Source of the DNA: a bacterium
GTDB taxonomy: Bacteria; Electryoneota; RPQS01
Length of the DNA stretch: 64,000 bases
Direction of reading: 5' to 3'
NCBI GenBank assembly: GCA_016702305.1
Contig: JADJEH010000017.1
Coordinates: forward strand, 248,001 to 312,000
Shown here: one piece after another, positions 46,615 through 56,941 of the stretch
Position numbering within the stretch: the stretch's first letter is position 1
Layout: every line of letters begins with the position of its first letter
Program-made: the position numbers and the translations under genes
Notes under the pieces: model-generated
What the model was told of the DNA's origin: nothing
The model's database searches: none
Seen by the model: the letters and a program-made list of their open reading frames with translations, nothing else

Positions 46615-47850
46615 TTATGTAGTTTCTTCGGATGTTCCGGGTAATGTTCCGCGTTCGACCCAACGGACTCCCGCGGTGATGGCCAAATTTGTGAATAAGA
46701 CGATGCAAATCGTGACGGTGATGAATTCCGCGTTGACCTTGACACCGTATTGCAGCGGAATCGTGGCGAGCACCGCCGAGGCGAGACCGCGTGGCATGAA
46801 CAGGAACAGCGCCCGCGCGGCGGCGCTGTGTTCCGTCTTGTTTTCGCCGATCTTTATCCAAATCACGGTGAGCCACCGCGCAACGAGCAGCGCCAGATAA
46901 ATTGCGCCCGCTTGGAGCAAAATCTTGACCGAGATTGCGCTATAGTCAAACAGCATTCCCAGAAAGACGAAGAAAAACGTACGCACGAGAAATGTCAATT
47001 CGGCATGGAAGCCGCGCACGTTCGCGCCCATCCACTCCCGCAATTCTGCGCGGCCGTTCGTCCCCGGCCAAAACCGCCGCAGCAGGCGCGGCCCGTTGGA
47101 TAGAACGGTCGCGAACAGAAACACTCCGAAAACACCCGAGCTGTGCACCGCTTCGCAGGAGGCATACACGACAAGCATTGCCGCGAACGTCGCCAGATAC
47201 ACTAACGGCTGATCACTGAGGCGTCCGATGATCCAGCCCCATGCGAACGCGGCTAACGGCCCGATCCACAACGCACCAGTCAAGGATGCCAGAATCAACA
47301 ACGCCGGATTGCCTCCGTCTGAGGGCTTGGCGAAGATGTTCAGCAGCGTAACGGTAATTAGAACGGCTATTACGTCTGACAGGGAACTCTCAAGTTCGAG
47401 CACCGTCTGAACAGGTTTGGCCATTCGCACCTGCCGCACGAGCGGGACGACAATTGCTGCGCTGGTGCAAGACAGCGCGGAGGAAAGGAGTAACGCGTTC
47501 AGCCAGTGGTATTCAAAAACATACAGACAGATCGCCGCGATGAAAATGAAAGACAGCACGAAAGCGAGGGCCAAAAGCGCCAGAGAGTTGCGCCATTGTT
47601 TGATCACATGCGCGAAATCGAGATGCAGTCCGCCTTCAAACATGATGACCAGAAGCGCGAAGGCACCGAAATAGGGCGCGATGGAGAAGACAAGTGAAGT
47701 GTCCACTTTCAAGAACTCGCGCAAAGCCACGCCTGCGCCAATCAACAGCATCGCCTCCGGCACACGCGTGACCTTGAACAGCCATGCGCCGAGGAAGCCG
47801 AGGCCGATGATGGCCGCGATCATGAAGAAGAGTGTCGGTACGTCAATCAA
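46615..47850 (-). CDS. Cation/proton antiporter (CPA1/NhaP-like)
   Basis: A 411-residue membrane protein with 11-13 hydrophobic helices. Family blocks include FEGGLHLDFAHVIKQW, ALSCTSAAIVVPLVRQV and LELESSLSDVIAVLITVTLL, the last being the aspartate-bearing helix of CPA antiporters. It exchanges sodium or potassium for protons. The start is TTG 47850, which overlaps the SpoIID-like stop as TTGA; more upstream ATGs (47907, 47964) lie inside the SpoIID gene. A translational coupling is likely. No regulatory TrkA domain is attached. Confidence 0.85.
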   Translation of the reverse strand: MIDVPTLFFMIAAIIGLGFLGAWLFKVTRVPEAMLLIGAGVALREFLKVDTSLVFSIAPYFGAFALLVIMFEGGLHLDFAHVIKQWRNSLALLALAFVLSFIFIAAICLYVFEYHWLNALLLSSALSCTSAAIVVPLVRQVRMAKPVQTVLELESSLSDVIAVLITVTLLNIFAKPSDGGNPALLILASLTGALWIGPLAAFAWGWIIGRLSDQPLVYLATFAAMLVVYASCEAVHSSGVFGVFLFATVLSNGPRLLRRFWPGTNGRAELREWMGANVRGFHAELTFLVRTFFFVFLGMLFDYSAISVKILLQAGAIYLALLVARWLTVIWIKIGENKTEHSAAARALFLFMPRGLASAVLATIPLQYGVKVNAEFITVTICIVLFTNLAITAGVRWVERGTLPGTSEETT

Positions 47851-49373
47851 AGTTTCAGCAATTCCGTATTCGGATAGTAGTGTGCCAGAATTCTCTCCAT
47901 ACTCCATCCTTCCTTGGCCATCGCCACCGCGCCGAGCTGACACAGACCCACGCCGTGACCCCAACCGCCGCCCGTCAGCGTAATTGTGTCGCCCATAACA
48001 TGCGCGAAGAAATACGACGACGGCAAATGTGATGCCGACAGTGCGCGGCGGATTTCCAACTCGCCATACAGCGTGATCGTGCCCGCTCCGCCGCGCAACT
48101 CAAGAATGGTAATGCGCCCGGACGGACTGCGATGCCGCACTGTCAAATGTTCGACCGCGCCGATACTCTGACCTGTCTTGCGCGTCAGCAGGGCTCCAAG
48201 TTCGATCTTATCATACTCCCGCGTCCAGCGAAACAGCGCGTCTTCATCCCATGGCTTGGGATATGGATAGTGCTCAGGATTGCAGAACGCGCGCGGTGGG
48301 TTATGCAGAAACTCCTCCGCGATCTTCTCATCGCTGAGATCCGGTACAGGAAAATCGCCACACGGCCGCACGGCGAAATAGCCGGGCTCTTCTTCTCCCC
48401 ACACTTCCACGAACAGATCACTCGCGCCGCCGCAGGACTTGGCGTAGCGCGCGTCGGCGACGCGACGCTCGTGAAGCAATACGACTCCACTCGTCGCCCG
48501 AATCGGCGCAATCACCGCATTGGCTTCGCGCACGATCCCCTGATAGCATTGACAGTGATCGTCGTGGCAAAGATCGAAGCCGTCGCTGTAATGATGGCGA
48601 TTGGCCGTGGCGAGTACCGTCGAGCGCGCCGCGACGGCTTGCGCTTGTGAGAATGCAGCGGGAAGATCGTGGCGCATCTCGCTGCCGACTGCGGTTTCGA
48701 CATACTGCTCGAGCGACAGACGATTCGCCGCGCTCAATCCACCGTCTGGCGTGGCGAAGAGTTCGAGTTCACCGCGATAGGTCAACGGCTCGCGGCGTTC
48801 CCAATGAAAACCGCGGCCAATCGGAACGCTGTCGAGCGTGAAGGTTGCGTGCTCATTGTGCGGGATCAATTGCACACGCACAACGGTTGTGGAGAAATCA
48901 CCGAGTGTCAACTCGAAGCGCGTTTTCATCTCGGGACGCGACAGGCGCACGAGCGTCAAGCCGATAGGATGCGTGGCGCGTAAGGCGTGCATGGCCGCGC
49001 CGGCATCGTCGCGGGAGTTGAGTTTGATCACCGGCCACCAGACGCGGTTGTCGAGCGCACCGTGCGACGTTTCCCAGATTTTCCCCGCTTCGAGAATTTC
49101 GCCGTGCGCGAGCAAATTGGCATCGGTGATTTTGTTCAGGACGCGCTCGGCGCTCTCATGTGTTAGGCATTCGCCTAGGCGAATGGCCCATTGCAGTGGC
49201 GCGGGTTGCGAGTCGTTCGCAATCGCCGAAAATTTGCACGCGCTCAACTCGCGTTCGAGCCAGCGGTTGCACTCGGTGAAGCAGCGCGCGGTGAAGGTGC
49301 CGGAAAGAGAACCGAGGATGTGGGGCTCGTTCCAGAGGAGGCCGATGGAGACGGAAAGCAAGTCAGAAGTCAA
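47847..49373 (-). CDS. SpoIID/LytB-domain protein
   Basis: The roughly 508-residue protein has the SpoIID core: YRGELELFATPDGGLSAANRL, SLEQYVETAVGSEMRHDLP, QAVAARSTVLATANRH, RATSGVVLLHERRVADARYAKSCGG, and the terminal GGGWGHGVGLCQLGAVAMAKEG. SpoIID proteins are lytic transglycosylases acting on peptidoglycan. No signal peptide is evident, and the N-terminal 150 residues are an unassigned domain. The start is uncertain: only TTG codons (49373 or 49358) fit, in a short repeated TCAGAAGTCA sequence. The gene overlaps the antiporter that follows. Confidence 0.8.
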   Translation of the reverse strand: MTSDLLSVSIGLLWNEPHILGSLSGTFTARCFTECNRWLERELSACKFSAIANDSQPAPLQWAIRLGECLTHESAERVLNKITDANLLAHGEILEAGKIWETSHGALDNRVWWPVIKLNSRDDAGAAMHALRATHPIGLTLVRLSRPEMKTRFELTLGDFSTTVVRVQLIPHNEHATFTLDSVPIGRGFHWERREPLTYRGELELFATPDGGLSAANRLSLEQYVETAVGSEMRHDLPAAFSQAQAVAARSTVLATANRHHYSDGFDLCHDDHCQCYQGIVREANAVIAPIRATSGVVLLHERRVADARYAKSCGGASDLFVEVWGEEEPGYFAVRPCGDFPVPDLSDEKIAEEFLHNPPRAFCNPEHYPYPKPWDEDALFRWTREYDKIELGALLTRKTGQSIGAVEHLTVRHRSPSGRITILELRGGAGTITLYGELEIRRALSASHLPSSYFFAHVMGDTITLTGGGWGHGVGLCQLGAVAMAKEGWSMERILAHYYPNTELLKL

Positions 49374-49430
49374 GAGTCAGAAGTCAGTTGATTAGGAACG
49401 AGGTATGGAAAATGTCGAGTCGCACTGGTG

Positions 49431-50180
49431 TCAACTCAAGGCGTAACAAAACACCGCTGCTGCGGTGACGAGGTTTAAACTCTCCGCGTCGCCTTGCGGT
49501 TTCAGCGTTAGTTTCTGTGTGCACAGCGCCTCAAGATCGGGATGCAGCCCGCGCGATTCGTGGCCGAGCACGAGCAGCTTGGGCTGTTTCAAATTTGTAG
49601 CTTGCGCGAGTTCGGTGCCCCCGTGCGCGACCAGAGCCAGCGAGTCGCCCTTCCATTTGTGAATGAACGACTCCAGATCGGCGACCTCGCGCGCGGGTTG
49701 ATGAAACAGCGAGCCCATCGAGCCGCGTACGACTTTTTCATTCCATACGTCGGCGGAACCTGCGCCGAGCACGAGTTCGGACACACCGAAGAAATCGGCC
49801 ACGCGCAGGAGTGCGCCGCAATTGCCGGGATCGCTGACCTGCTCGCACAACAGCGTCAGGCCGCTCTTGCGCGGGTGCAGTTTGAACTGTTTGCCGATGG
49901 CCGCGATGCCCTGCGTGGTCTCGACTTGCGACACACGGTCGAAAATCTCCGGCCCGACGCGATAGCAGAGCAGTTTCGGATGCTTGCGCGTCAGCGCTTC
50001 CCAGCGCTCGGCCTCGCTATTCAGCACGAGCAAACAATCCACTGATTTGGCGTGCAGCGCTTCGCGCACGCAGACTTCGCCTTCAATCAGGAATTGTCCC
50101 GATTCGCGGCGATATTTTTTTTGCGACAGCCGCGCCCAGTCGGCGACCTGTTTGCGCGTGGGGGTGAGAAGATCGGTCAT
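49431..50180 (-). CDS. SpoU/TrmH-family RNA 2'-O-ribose methyltransferase
   Basis: The 249-residue protein has an N-terminal substrate-binding region (KYRRESGQFLIEGEVCVREAL) and the SPOUT knot motifs DPGNCGALLRVADFFG, LVLGHESRGLH and LNLVTAAAVF. It methylates a ribose in rRNA or tRNA; the exact site is not predictable. It overlaps the SH3 protein gene upstream by four bases, and SpoIID lies 57 bases downstream. Confidence 0.9.
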   Translation of the reverse strand: MTDLLTPTRKQVADWARLSQKKYRRESGQFLIEGEVCVREALHAKSVDCLLVLNSEAERWEALTRKHPKLLCYRVGPEIFDRVSQVETTQGIAAIGKQFKLHPRKSGLTLLCEQVSDPGNCGALLRVADFFGVSELVLGAGSADVWNEKVVRGSMGSLFHQPAREVADLESFIHKWKGDSLALVAHGGTELAQATNLKQPKLLVLGHESRGLHPDLEALCTQKLTLKPQGDAESLNLVTAAAVFCYALS

Positions 50181-50506
50181 GGTAAAGTTGCTTCTAAACA
50201 GTTAATCGGAACCCAGCCCGCTGCGCCCTGGGCATTCACGCACCAGACCCACGACGACAGCGTTTGCAATACGGTGACTTCTTCGCCGGCCTCGACGTCG
50301 AGTTCGCGCGCGTCGTAATCCGCACTCAAACATGCGTTCGCGCTGTCATTCACACTCTGATGTACCCACCCCGCACGTCCCTCCGGACCGACGCACCAAA
50401 TCCAATCAGGATTTTCCGCGTCGGGTTCGCCGATTTCCAGCGCATCACGCAGTTTGCCGCGAATGGGATCGGCGTAGGTTTTGGTGTAGGACTTGGTGAT
50501 GCACAT
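50177..50506 (-). CDS. Two-repeat SH3-like protein
   Basis: A 109-residue cytoplasmic-looking protein without a signal peptide. Two SH3-like units are seen, each ending in a W-x-W-C-V...GWV pattern (WIWCVGPEGRAGWVH and WVWCVNAQGAAGWVP). Such small SH3 proteins often bind peptides or cell-wall parts, but the target is not known. It overlaps the SpoU gene (ATGA-type) and starts 6 bases after the symporter stop, so all three may be co-transcribed. Confidence 0.75.
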   Translation of the reverse strand: MCITKSYTKTYADPIRGKLRDALEIGEPDAENPDWIWCVGPEGRAGWVHQSVNDSANACLSADYDARELDVEAGEEVTVLQTLSSWVWCVNAQGAAGWVPINCLEATLP

Positions 50507-50512
50507 GTGCTT

Positions 50513-52249
50513 TCATTCCGTCCTTAAAAACCCGTCTTTCCATAATCCTAAGCCGCCGATGAGCATGACGACTGACCAGACGATGGCGAGCGTGGTGTTG
50601 AGCAGGAGCACGTAGCCGAGGCCCAAGGTCAGGCCGAAGACCAGTGCCAGGCCCCAGGCGAAGCCGCGCAGGGCGCGTGCGCTCGATTCGGGTTTGGGCA
50701 CCATCAGGCCATTCGCACGCGCATACTCTTTAACGGGACCCCAAGCGCCGTAGGGTTTCGTGCGGCGGTAGAACTCGGCGAGCTTATCGAGCGGCGCGGG
50801 TTTGGTCAAGAGTGTGACCCCTAACCAGATAACCGCCGAGCCGAAGGTGATCACGAGCAGCCGTTCGCCGAAATGCAGTCCGCTCGCGCTGAACAGATAG
50901 ACCGTGATCGCACTCGACGCAATCATGGCCGAAATTTCGCTCCACGCATTCACGCGCCACCAGAACCATCTTAAGATGTAGACCGGCCCCGTGCCTGCAC
51001 CGAAGGCAATCACAAATTTGAAGGCCTCGGTCACGCTCTGCGTGTAGTAGGCCGCCAGTCCCGCGGCAACCAGCACCACCGTCGTCGCGACCATGCTCAT
51101 GCGAATGTAGTGGCGGTCGGTCTTCTCACGCGCGAACAACGGTTTGTAGAAGTCCGTCACCAGATAGCTCGCGCCCCAATTTAGTTGCGTAGAAATCGTG
51201 CTCATGAAGGCCGCAATCAGCGATGCGACCAGGAGACCCTTCAAACCGGACGGTAGCAGCTCCATCATTAAACGCGGATAGGCCTGCTCGGGATCGGCGA
51301 TGTTCGGGTAGATAATCAGCGAAGCGAGCGCCACAAGCACCCACGGCCACGTGCGAAACGCCAAATTCGTGAGACTGTACCACAGCGTCGCCAACAGCGC
51401 GTGCTGCTCGTTCTTGCAGGCGTTCTGCTTCTGAATCACCTTGCCGCCGCCGTCGGAATTGACGTTGGCCCACCACGTCACGAAACTGTACGTTGCAAAA
51501 CCCAAGAACGCTGGTGTCCAGAAGTCCGCGCTGAGTATTGAACCCGCACCGGGTGTCGGCACCATGTCTAACAACTGCGGATTGGTCGTGACTTTCATCA
51601 CGCCGTCTTTCAAAGCCTGCAAGCCGCCGACTTCGTTCACGGCATAGATTGCGAAGACAATCGCGCCGCCCTGCATGATGACATATTGCACCAAATCGGT
51701 CAGCGCGACGCCCCACTGCCCCGAGAGCAGCGTGTAAGTATAGGCCAGCCCTGTGAACAGAATAATCGCCGTCGGTTTGTCCCAGCCGACGGCTTCATTC
51801 ATGATCTTGTACATCGCCAGAATCACCCAGCCCATCGCGATCACGTTGATCGGCAGCGCGAGCCAGAGCGCGCGAAACGTGCGCAGGCCGCGCGTCACCG
51901 GCGAATCACCGTAGCGCAAGACTGTCAGTTCGACATCGGTCAACACCTTCGCGCGGCGCCAAAGTTGCGCCAAGAAAAACGTCGCGAATAGCGAGCCGAT
52001 GCCGAAGCACCACCACTGCCAGTTCTCGTAAATCCCCGCCGTGCGCACGAGCTTGGTCACATACAGCGGCGTGTCGCACGAGAACGACGTCGCCACCATC
52101 GTCGTCCCGGCAATCCACCACGGCAAGGCCCGCCCCGCCAAAAAATATTCCTCGGTCGAGGAGTGCGCGCGCTTCGTCATGACTAAGCCCACAACCAGGC
52201 TTAGCAAATTGTACGCGATGATGAGGGTCCAGTCGAGCGTAGACAGCAT
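50513..52249 (-). CDS. Sodium:solute symporter (SSS family)
   Basis: The 578-residue protein has about 13-14 transmembrane helices. SSS-type blocks include STEEYFLAGRALPWWIAGTTMVATSFS near the start, the helix around LFTGLAYTYTLLSGQWGVALTDLVQYVIMQ, and LLVASLIAAFMSTISTQLNWGASYLVTDFY, the sodium-site segment. It carries a sugar, vitamin or similar solute with sodium; the substrate is not predictable. A terminator separates it from the large sorted gene upstream. Confidence 0.9.
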   Translation of the reverse strand: MLSTLDWTLIIAYNLLSLVVGLVMTKRAHSSTEEYFLAGRALPWWIAGTTMVATSFSCDTPLYVTKLVRTAGIYENWQWWCFGIGSLFATFFLAQLWRRAKVLTDVELTVLRYGDSPVTRGLRTFRALWLALPINVIAMGWVILAMYKIMNEAVGWDKPTAIILFTGLAYTYTLLSGQWGVALTDLVQYVIMQGGAIVFAIYAVNEVGGLQALKDGVMKVTTNPQLLDMVPTPGAGSILSADFWTPAFLGFATYSFVTWWANVNSDGGGKVIQKQNACKNEQHALLATLWYSLTNLAFRTWPWVLVALASLIIYPNIADPEQAYPRLMMELLPSGLKGLLVASLIAAFMSTISTQLNWGASYLVTDFYKPLFAREKTDRHYIRMSMVATTVVLVAAGLAAYYTQSVTEAFKFVIAFGAGTGPVYILRWFWWRVNAWSEISAMIASSAITVYLFSASGLHFGERLLVITFGSAVIWLGVTLLTKPAPLDKLAEFYRRTKPYGAWGPVKEYARANGLMVPKPESSARALRGFAWGLALVFGLTLGLGYVLLLNTTLAIVWSVVMLIGGLGLWKDGFLRTE

Positions 52250-52261
52250 GCAGGGTACCTT

Positions 52262-52296
52262 GAAATGAAAAGCCGGGCGGCAGGGGCCACCCGGCT
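52262..52296 (-). terminator. Terminator after the large sorted gene
   Basis: On the minus strand AGCCGGGTGGC and GCCGCCCGGCT pair with one G-T wobble around CCCT, followed by TTTTCATTT. It lies about 35 bases after the stop at 52331. Confidence 0.8.
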
Positions 52297-52330
52297 AATG
52301 AACGAAAGTTCAGCCAATCCTGCAAGTGCA

Positions 52331-55300
52331 TCACTTCAGCAGCAGCAATTTCCTCGTCTGGCTCTCGCCGCCCGCTTCGAGGCGGTAGAAGTAGAGTCCG
52401 CTGGCGATCTGTTCGCCGTTCAGCATGACGCGGTGGTGGCCTGCGGTGACTGCGCCGTCGAACAGCGTGCGCACGAGTTGGCCCTGAATGTTGTAGAGCT
52501 TCAGGGCTGCTTCCATCTGCGCGGGCAGCTCGAATTCAATCACCGTCGTGGCGTTGAAGGGATTGGGATAGTTCTGATGCAAACTGATTGACGTTGGCAG
52601 CGAGACCGGAGGCGCGGGGGTTTCAAGATTCTGCGTGCGCAGTAACTCCATTGACGCCTCGAGGATATCCTGCGCTGGCGCCGCGGGTATGAAATAGAGC
52701 GGGAACCCAAACATGATTTCACCCGGACCTACTACTCCACAGACTGCATCGACAAATCCCGTAGTGTCATCCTCGTGCAAACGAACTTCGCATAACGGCC
52801 AAGTGTTCCCGCGGGGCCAAAAGAGGTCCACGCCCGGCAGGTACTCGAACCCCGTCCATTCGATGAAAACCAGCGCAGCCAGCTTGCTCTCGTCCCAGGA
52901 AAAGTGCGGCGGGAACATTGTGGGACCAAAATCTGCACCAGTAACCATCACCTGAGTGCCGGGAATGGATGGGTTAAACTGCGGTGAAGTACGCACAGAG
53001 TCAAAAGTCAGAGGCGCAAGCCGAGCAAGTTGACTTGGCGACGATTGAAGGCCGCTTCCCATTCCAGCGGCAAGAAGAGAATGGCGGCCAAAGCGAATCA
53101 ATTTGCCGCCAATGGAAACGTATTCGCGCAGCGCCGATTCGCGTTGGGTAATCTGCACACCGGTCCGCGAGTTCTGCGGATTTTCGCTGTGCCAAATCAC
53201 GATTTCATATTGTGCCAAGGACTGCAACGACAGTGGCGCAGCATTGTTGGCGGATCTACGTAATCAAATGTCTCGCCAGAGGCATTCAGCAAGGAATCAT
53301 ACCAGAACCGAACAAGCGAATCGTGAACGGCACCGCGGAATAGGTCTGCTGCCGTTGGCGATTTCGTCTCGTCATACACCAAAATCGAATTCGCCGGCGC
53401 AAACGGCGTGAGCGTCACGCTATTCGACGGCAAACTGGTGATACCGAGCGAATTGTGCAGATACAGCGTGTACGAGTAGTGGCGGCCCGAAATGACATTG
53501 TCGTCATTGTAACCCGGTGTTGTTAGATTGTCGAATTCGGTTTGTACCGTCGAATCGAGGCGCACGAGGCGGTAATGCGAGAACGTTGGATCATCTGTCG
53601 CGATCCACGAGAGCGAGTTGACACCACCGGCGTTGATCCTGCTAAGGGAAATACTGTCCTGGGGATTGCGCCAACACGCACGATCTGCTTGGAGGGTGCG
53701 CTTTCGAAACTCTGCGCATCCACAGAAACGACCTCAATCAACCAATCATCACCATTGGTCAGGCCGGTGACAACAAACTCTTCGTCAACAATCGTTCCCG
53801 TCGTCAACTCGACGCGCTCACCTTGTCCGCTATCGGGACGGCCATAGACGCGGTAACCGGCAATCTCGCCGTGCGCAGGCGAATCCCATTCGAGCGGAAT
53901 TTGGCCGCTTTGTGCTTGCACGACCTGCATGTTCTGCGGATGTGAGGGCGGTTGGAAGGTGTAGTCCGAATCATAAACTACCCGAGAGAGAGCGTATGTC
54001 CATCGCAGCCCTTCGTAGTGGAAAAGCGTTGAGTCGAGATTGGCCGGATCCGGTTGCGGATGAGCGGGGTCGTGAAAGTACTCCCCGATGAACATAACAA
54101 ATGTTACAGTTGACGTTTCATGCGGTTCCAGTCGGTAGTGGCATGCACCAGTAGTGTCGGTATAGTCGTATCGTCCGAATTTCTCTATGCCCAACAGGAA
54201 CCTGACGTCGTAGCCGTCGGCTATATCCCGCTGGGTCTGGTCATCTAGATTGACTTGACGCCATTCATGCTCACCGCCTGTATGACATTCATAGTCATCA
54301 TTCTGTGCGGGATGTGTGGCTCGAATTGCGTACGTGCCATAGTCAATTTCGTTTCCGGCCAATATGTCGTAGCTTTCGCTATCTCTTATCGGTGTTCCCC
54401 GGGACGAAGTCCACGTGGGCGTATCTTGCCAGGCTGGCCCGAAGTCGAGATTGACATCTGGATTGGGATTCCACCAGTTGTATGAACCAGGGTAGTTTGC
54501 CGCAATTGAACCAAGTTCAATCGAGAGCGGGGCCATACCGAATGCGTGCGGCAGCACGATGGGACCACCCCCAACTGATCTTCCGTCGTTGTCGGCCGTC
54601 CATGCGATCGTCCTATCCGTTTCGCTGTCAATTACGAATGCGCCGGTGATGTCGTCAATATGTTCATTGTTAACACCAGCGACTCCAACATCGCAATCCA
54701 TGTAGAACCCGATCACGGGATCAACTAACGCGTGTTCGCCGATATTTTCAATTTCATAGTCCAAAATGACAAACCGCGCGAACTCAGGAGCAGTCCAGAG
54801 GCGCGCGATTTGGGTGATTTCAAGGCCGAGTGGTCGGTGTTGCCCATCAAGTGGAACCGGCATTACGAACAACTGATCCGTTAGCGTGTCACTATAGACC
54901 GCCACGGCTTCAATGTTAGCTTGAGCGTTCGGATCGTAGATGCTGTTGCCAAAACAATCGGTGGCGTCGGGCAGGTTCGAACGTAGGACAATGCCGTTGT
55001 TCGGAGCTTCGCCGGCGTGAAACTCGGCAACGGACGGATTTTGCCAGCCGTCCGTACCAACTGAAACACGAGGCACAAGTGAGTCACCGTAGTCAATCAA
55101 CGCGCCGACCCACAGCCCCCCCTGAAACAGATATTGCGCGTCACTGCCTTCGGGATACTCGAACTGCGGCGCCCATGTACCTGAGCAGGGGTCATCCAGC
55201 GAAGACGACTGCGAAGGGCCATCATTGCCGAAAAAGCCGAAGTTGGTGAAATTGAAGGCAAGCGTGCCATTGCGCAGGACGTAGTTTTCATCCTGCGGGT

Positions 55301-55409
55301 TGGCGATGTCGAGGGGTTGGCGCGGGTTGCGGACGGGGCCGCGGTCCAGGGGGCGGGGCAGGGCGACGGTCGTCGCAAGGAGGGAGAATAGTAGCATCAA
55401 GCGGAACAT
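52331..55409 (-). CDS. Large secreted protein with type IX sorting tail (two frameshifts)
   Basis: A signal peptide (RLMLLFSLLATTVALP) precedes a long beta-rich region with GGLWVGALIDYGDSL, VSVGTDGWQNPS and LDYEIENIGEHALVDPVIG, a pattern common in secreted FCB proteins, then fibronectin III-like domains and a sorting domain (NYPNPFNATTVIEF, GQLVRTLF, RKLLLLK). Two breaks: at the G4 run 53661-53664, one extra base gives QDSISLSRINAGGVNSLSW; near 53244, one extra T gives PTNAAPLSLQSLAQYE. Repaired, it is about 1025 residues. Both changes look like read errors. Confidence 0.75.
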
Positions 55410-55467
55410 AGGACACCTCCGGCAGCTGTGCGCTGCATGATGCGAATTACCGGGATCCGCTTATAAT

Positions 55468-56250
55468 CTATTGCGCAATTATGGGATTGTCGGGGAGAAG
55501 GTGATCGGAATGGGGTCCTTGGCCAGTCGAGTCGGGCGGCGGTTGCCGCGCGGGGGGGGGGGGGGCCCGGGGCCCGGGCCGCGGGGTCATATACAATCCG
55601 ATACAAATAAAGATAATAGCTGTGGACACCCGCGCCCACCTCTCAAACGACGACAGTCGCGTGAACAGTCTGGCTGTGGCTTGCGCACTGAAGACGATGA
55701 CGGCCGCGAAGGCTAAGACGGGGAGTGCCGTGCCGAGGCCATAGACTGATGGAAAGATTGCAATGGATTCGTGGCGCACGGCCAACGGGATCAAGCTGCC
55801 GAAGAACAGCGCCGCGCTGACCGGGCAAAATGAGATTGCGAAGAGCGCGCCCAACATCAACGCGCCGAGTCCACCCCACCCTTCGGCGCGTTTGGCCAAA
55901 CGCTCGAGTCCGGCACTGCCGCTGAGTACGGGCAGCTTCAGCCAACCGGTCAGTAGAATACCCACCACGATTAAGAACGGGCCGAGCGCCTGATGCATGT
56001 ACTTCTGCAAGCCGAACGAGAGTTTCGACAGCGAGAGCACACTCCACACCACCAATGCGCCGACGACGACATAGGCGAGCATGCGGCCAACGGTATAGAG
56101 CACGCCCGTCCACAGCGCTTGCCGCGGAGCATGCGCGCGCCGTGCCACAAAGGACACGGCGGCGATATTGGTGGCCAACGGACAGGGGCTAATCGAAGTT
56201 AAAATCCCCAACCACAGCGCCGAACCCAAGCCGATGACAAAGTCGTTCAT
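55468..56250 (-). CDS. ArsG-like transmembrane permease (DsbD/CcdA type), disturbed C-terminus
   Basis: The 260-residue frame begins with LWLGILTSISPCPLATNIAAVSF, the proline-cysteine pair of DsbD/CcdA-like permeases, and has a second cysteine site AISFCPVSAALFFGSL. About six helices follow. The subgroup resembles ArsG, which lies next to ArsF in organoarsenical and related redox cassettes. The C-terminal 35 residues are proline-rich and coded by a G14 run with GCCCGGG repeats (55547-55586), so the true end near IFICIGLYM is probably lost to a sequence artefact. It overlaps the ArsF gene by four bases. Confidence 0.75.
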   Translation of the reverse strand: MNDFVIGLGSALWLGILTSISPCPLATNIAAVSFVARRAHAPRQALWTGVLYTVGRMLAYVVVGALVVWSVLSLSKLSFGLQKYMHQALGPFLIVVGILLTGWLKLPVLSGSAGLERLAKRAEGWGGLGALMLGALFAISFCPVSAALFFGSLIPLAVRHESIAIFPSVYGLGTALPVLAFAAVIVFSAQATARLFTRLSSFERWARVSTAIIFICIGLYMTPRPGPRAPPPPARQPPPDSTGQGPHSDHLLPDNPIIAQ

Positions 56251-56681
56251 TCGCCGAGGAAGCTCGCGACTTCCGCCGTCACGTATTTCTTGAAGGCCGC
56301 TTCATCACCCAGTAACTCCCACACCTTGTCGCAGTTCTTCCACTTGACCTGCGCGCCGTTTTCATAGCGTACCAGCACGAGGGACTTGGTGAAGAGCTTG
56401 TACTCGTCAATGAAGTGCGCATTGGCTTCTTCGTCGAGGTTTTTCATCATCCACGCGAGCTGACCAGCGGCGAGCTGGGGCGCGAAGCCCGCTTCAATGG
56501 CTTCGTGCGAATATTTCTCGATCTTTTGGCAGCTCGGGCAGCGCACGGTGTTCATGAAATAGTAGGCCACATTTGTGATCTGCGGCGTTTGTGCGCTGTC
56601 GGGTGTGGCGACGGCGGCTTCTTCGGCAAGGACAGGCGACGCAAAGAGGGCAAGCAGTAGTACGGTAAACAGTGTTTTCAT
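56247..56681 (-). CDS. ArsF-like exported redox protein
   Basis: A 144-residue protein with a signal peptide (KTLFTVLLLALFASPVLA). The mature part has YYFMNTVRCPSCQKIEKYSHEA with a CxxC motif, then WMMKNLDEEANAHFIDEYKLFTKSLVLV and KNCDKVWELLGDEAAF, all typical of the ArsF family described with nitrophenyl reduction. It probably forms a thiol-redox partner with the permease and thioredoxin-like gene. ATG 56681 is chosen because a signal peptide follows and GGAAAG stands upstream; it starts two bases after the previous stop. Confidence 0.85.
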   Translation of the reverse strand: MKTLFTVLLLALFASPVLAEEAAVATPDSAQTPQITNVAYYFMNTVRCPSCQKIEKYSHEAIEAGFAPQLAAGQLAWMMKNLDEEANAHFIDEYKLFTKSLVLVRYENGAQVKWKNCDKVWELLGDEAAFKKYVTAEVASFLGE

Positions 56682-56683
56682 GA

Positions 56684-56929
56684 TCACTTTCCGCCAGTTG
56701 ACGTCAGCAGAGTTTGTAATTCCGGCTCGGTGGGAATACGGCCCGAGACTTTGATTTCGCCATCTACCAACAGCGCAGGCGTCATCATCACGCCCGCCGC
56801 AAGAATGGCATTGATATCCGTGACTTTCTCGAGCGTGAAATCGAGTTGTTTTTCGCGCGCCACACGCTCCGTTAGCTCGGCCAGTTTGTGACACTTCGGG
56901 CAGCCGGTGCCCAGGACTTGAATCTTCAA
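56684..56929 (-). CDS. Small thioredoxin-fold protein
   Basis: An 81-residue protein of the redox-active disulfide protein 2 type, with GTGCPKCHKLAEL near the start and MMTPALLVDGEIKVSGRIP with the cis-proline near the end. It has no signal peptide, so it should work in the cytoplasm. It probably passes electrons to the adjacent membrane partners. It sits between the ArsF-like and permease genes. Confidence 0.9.
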   Translation of the reverse strand: MKIQVLGTGCPKCHKLAELTERVAREKQLDFTLEKVTDINAILAAGVMMTPALLVDGEIKVSGRIPTEPELQTLLTSTGGK

Positions 56930-56941
56930 ATTATCGGACTC

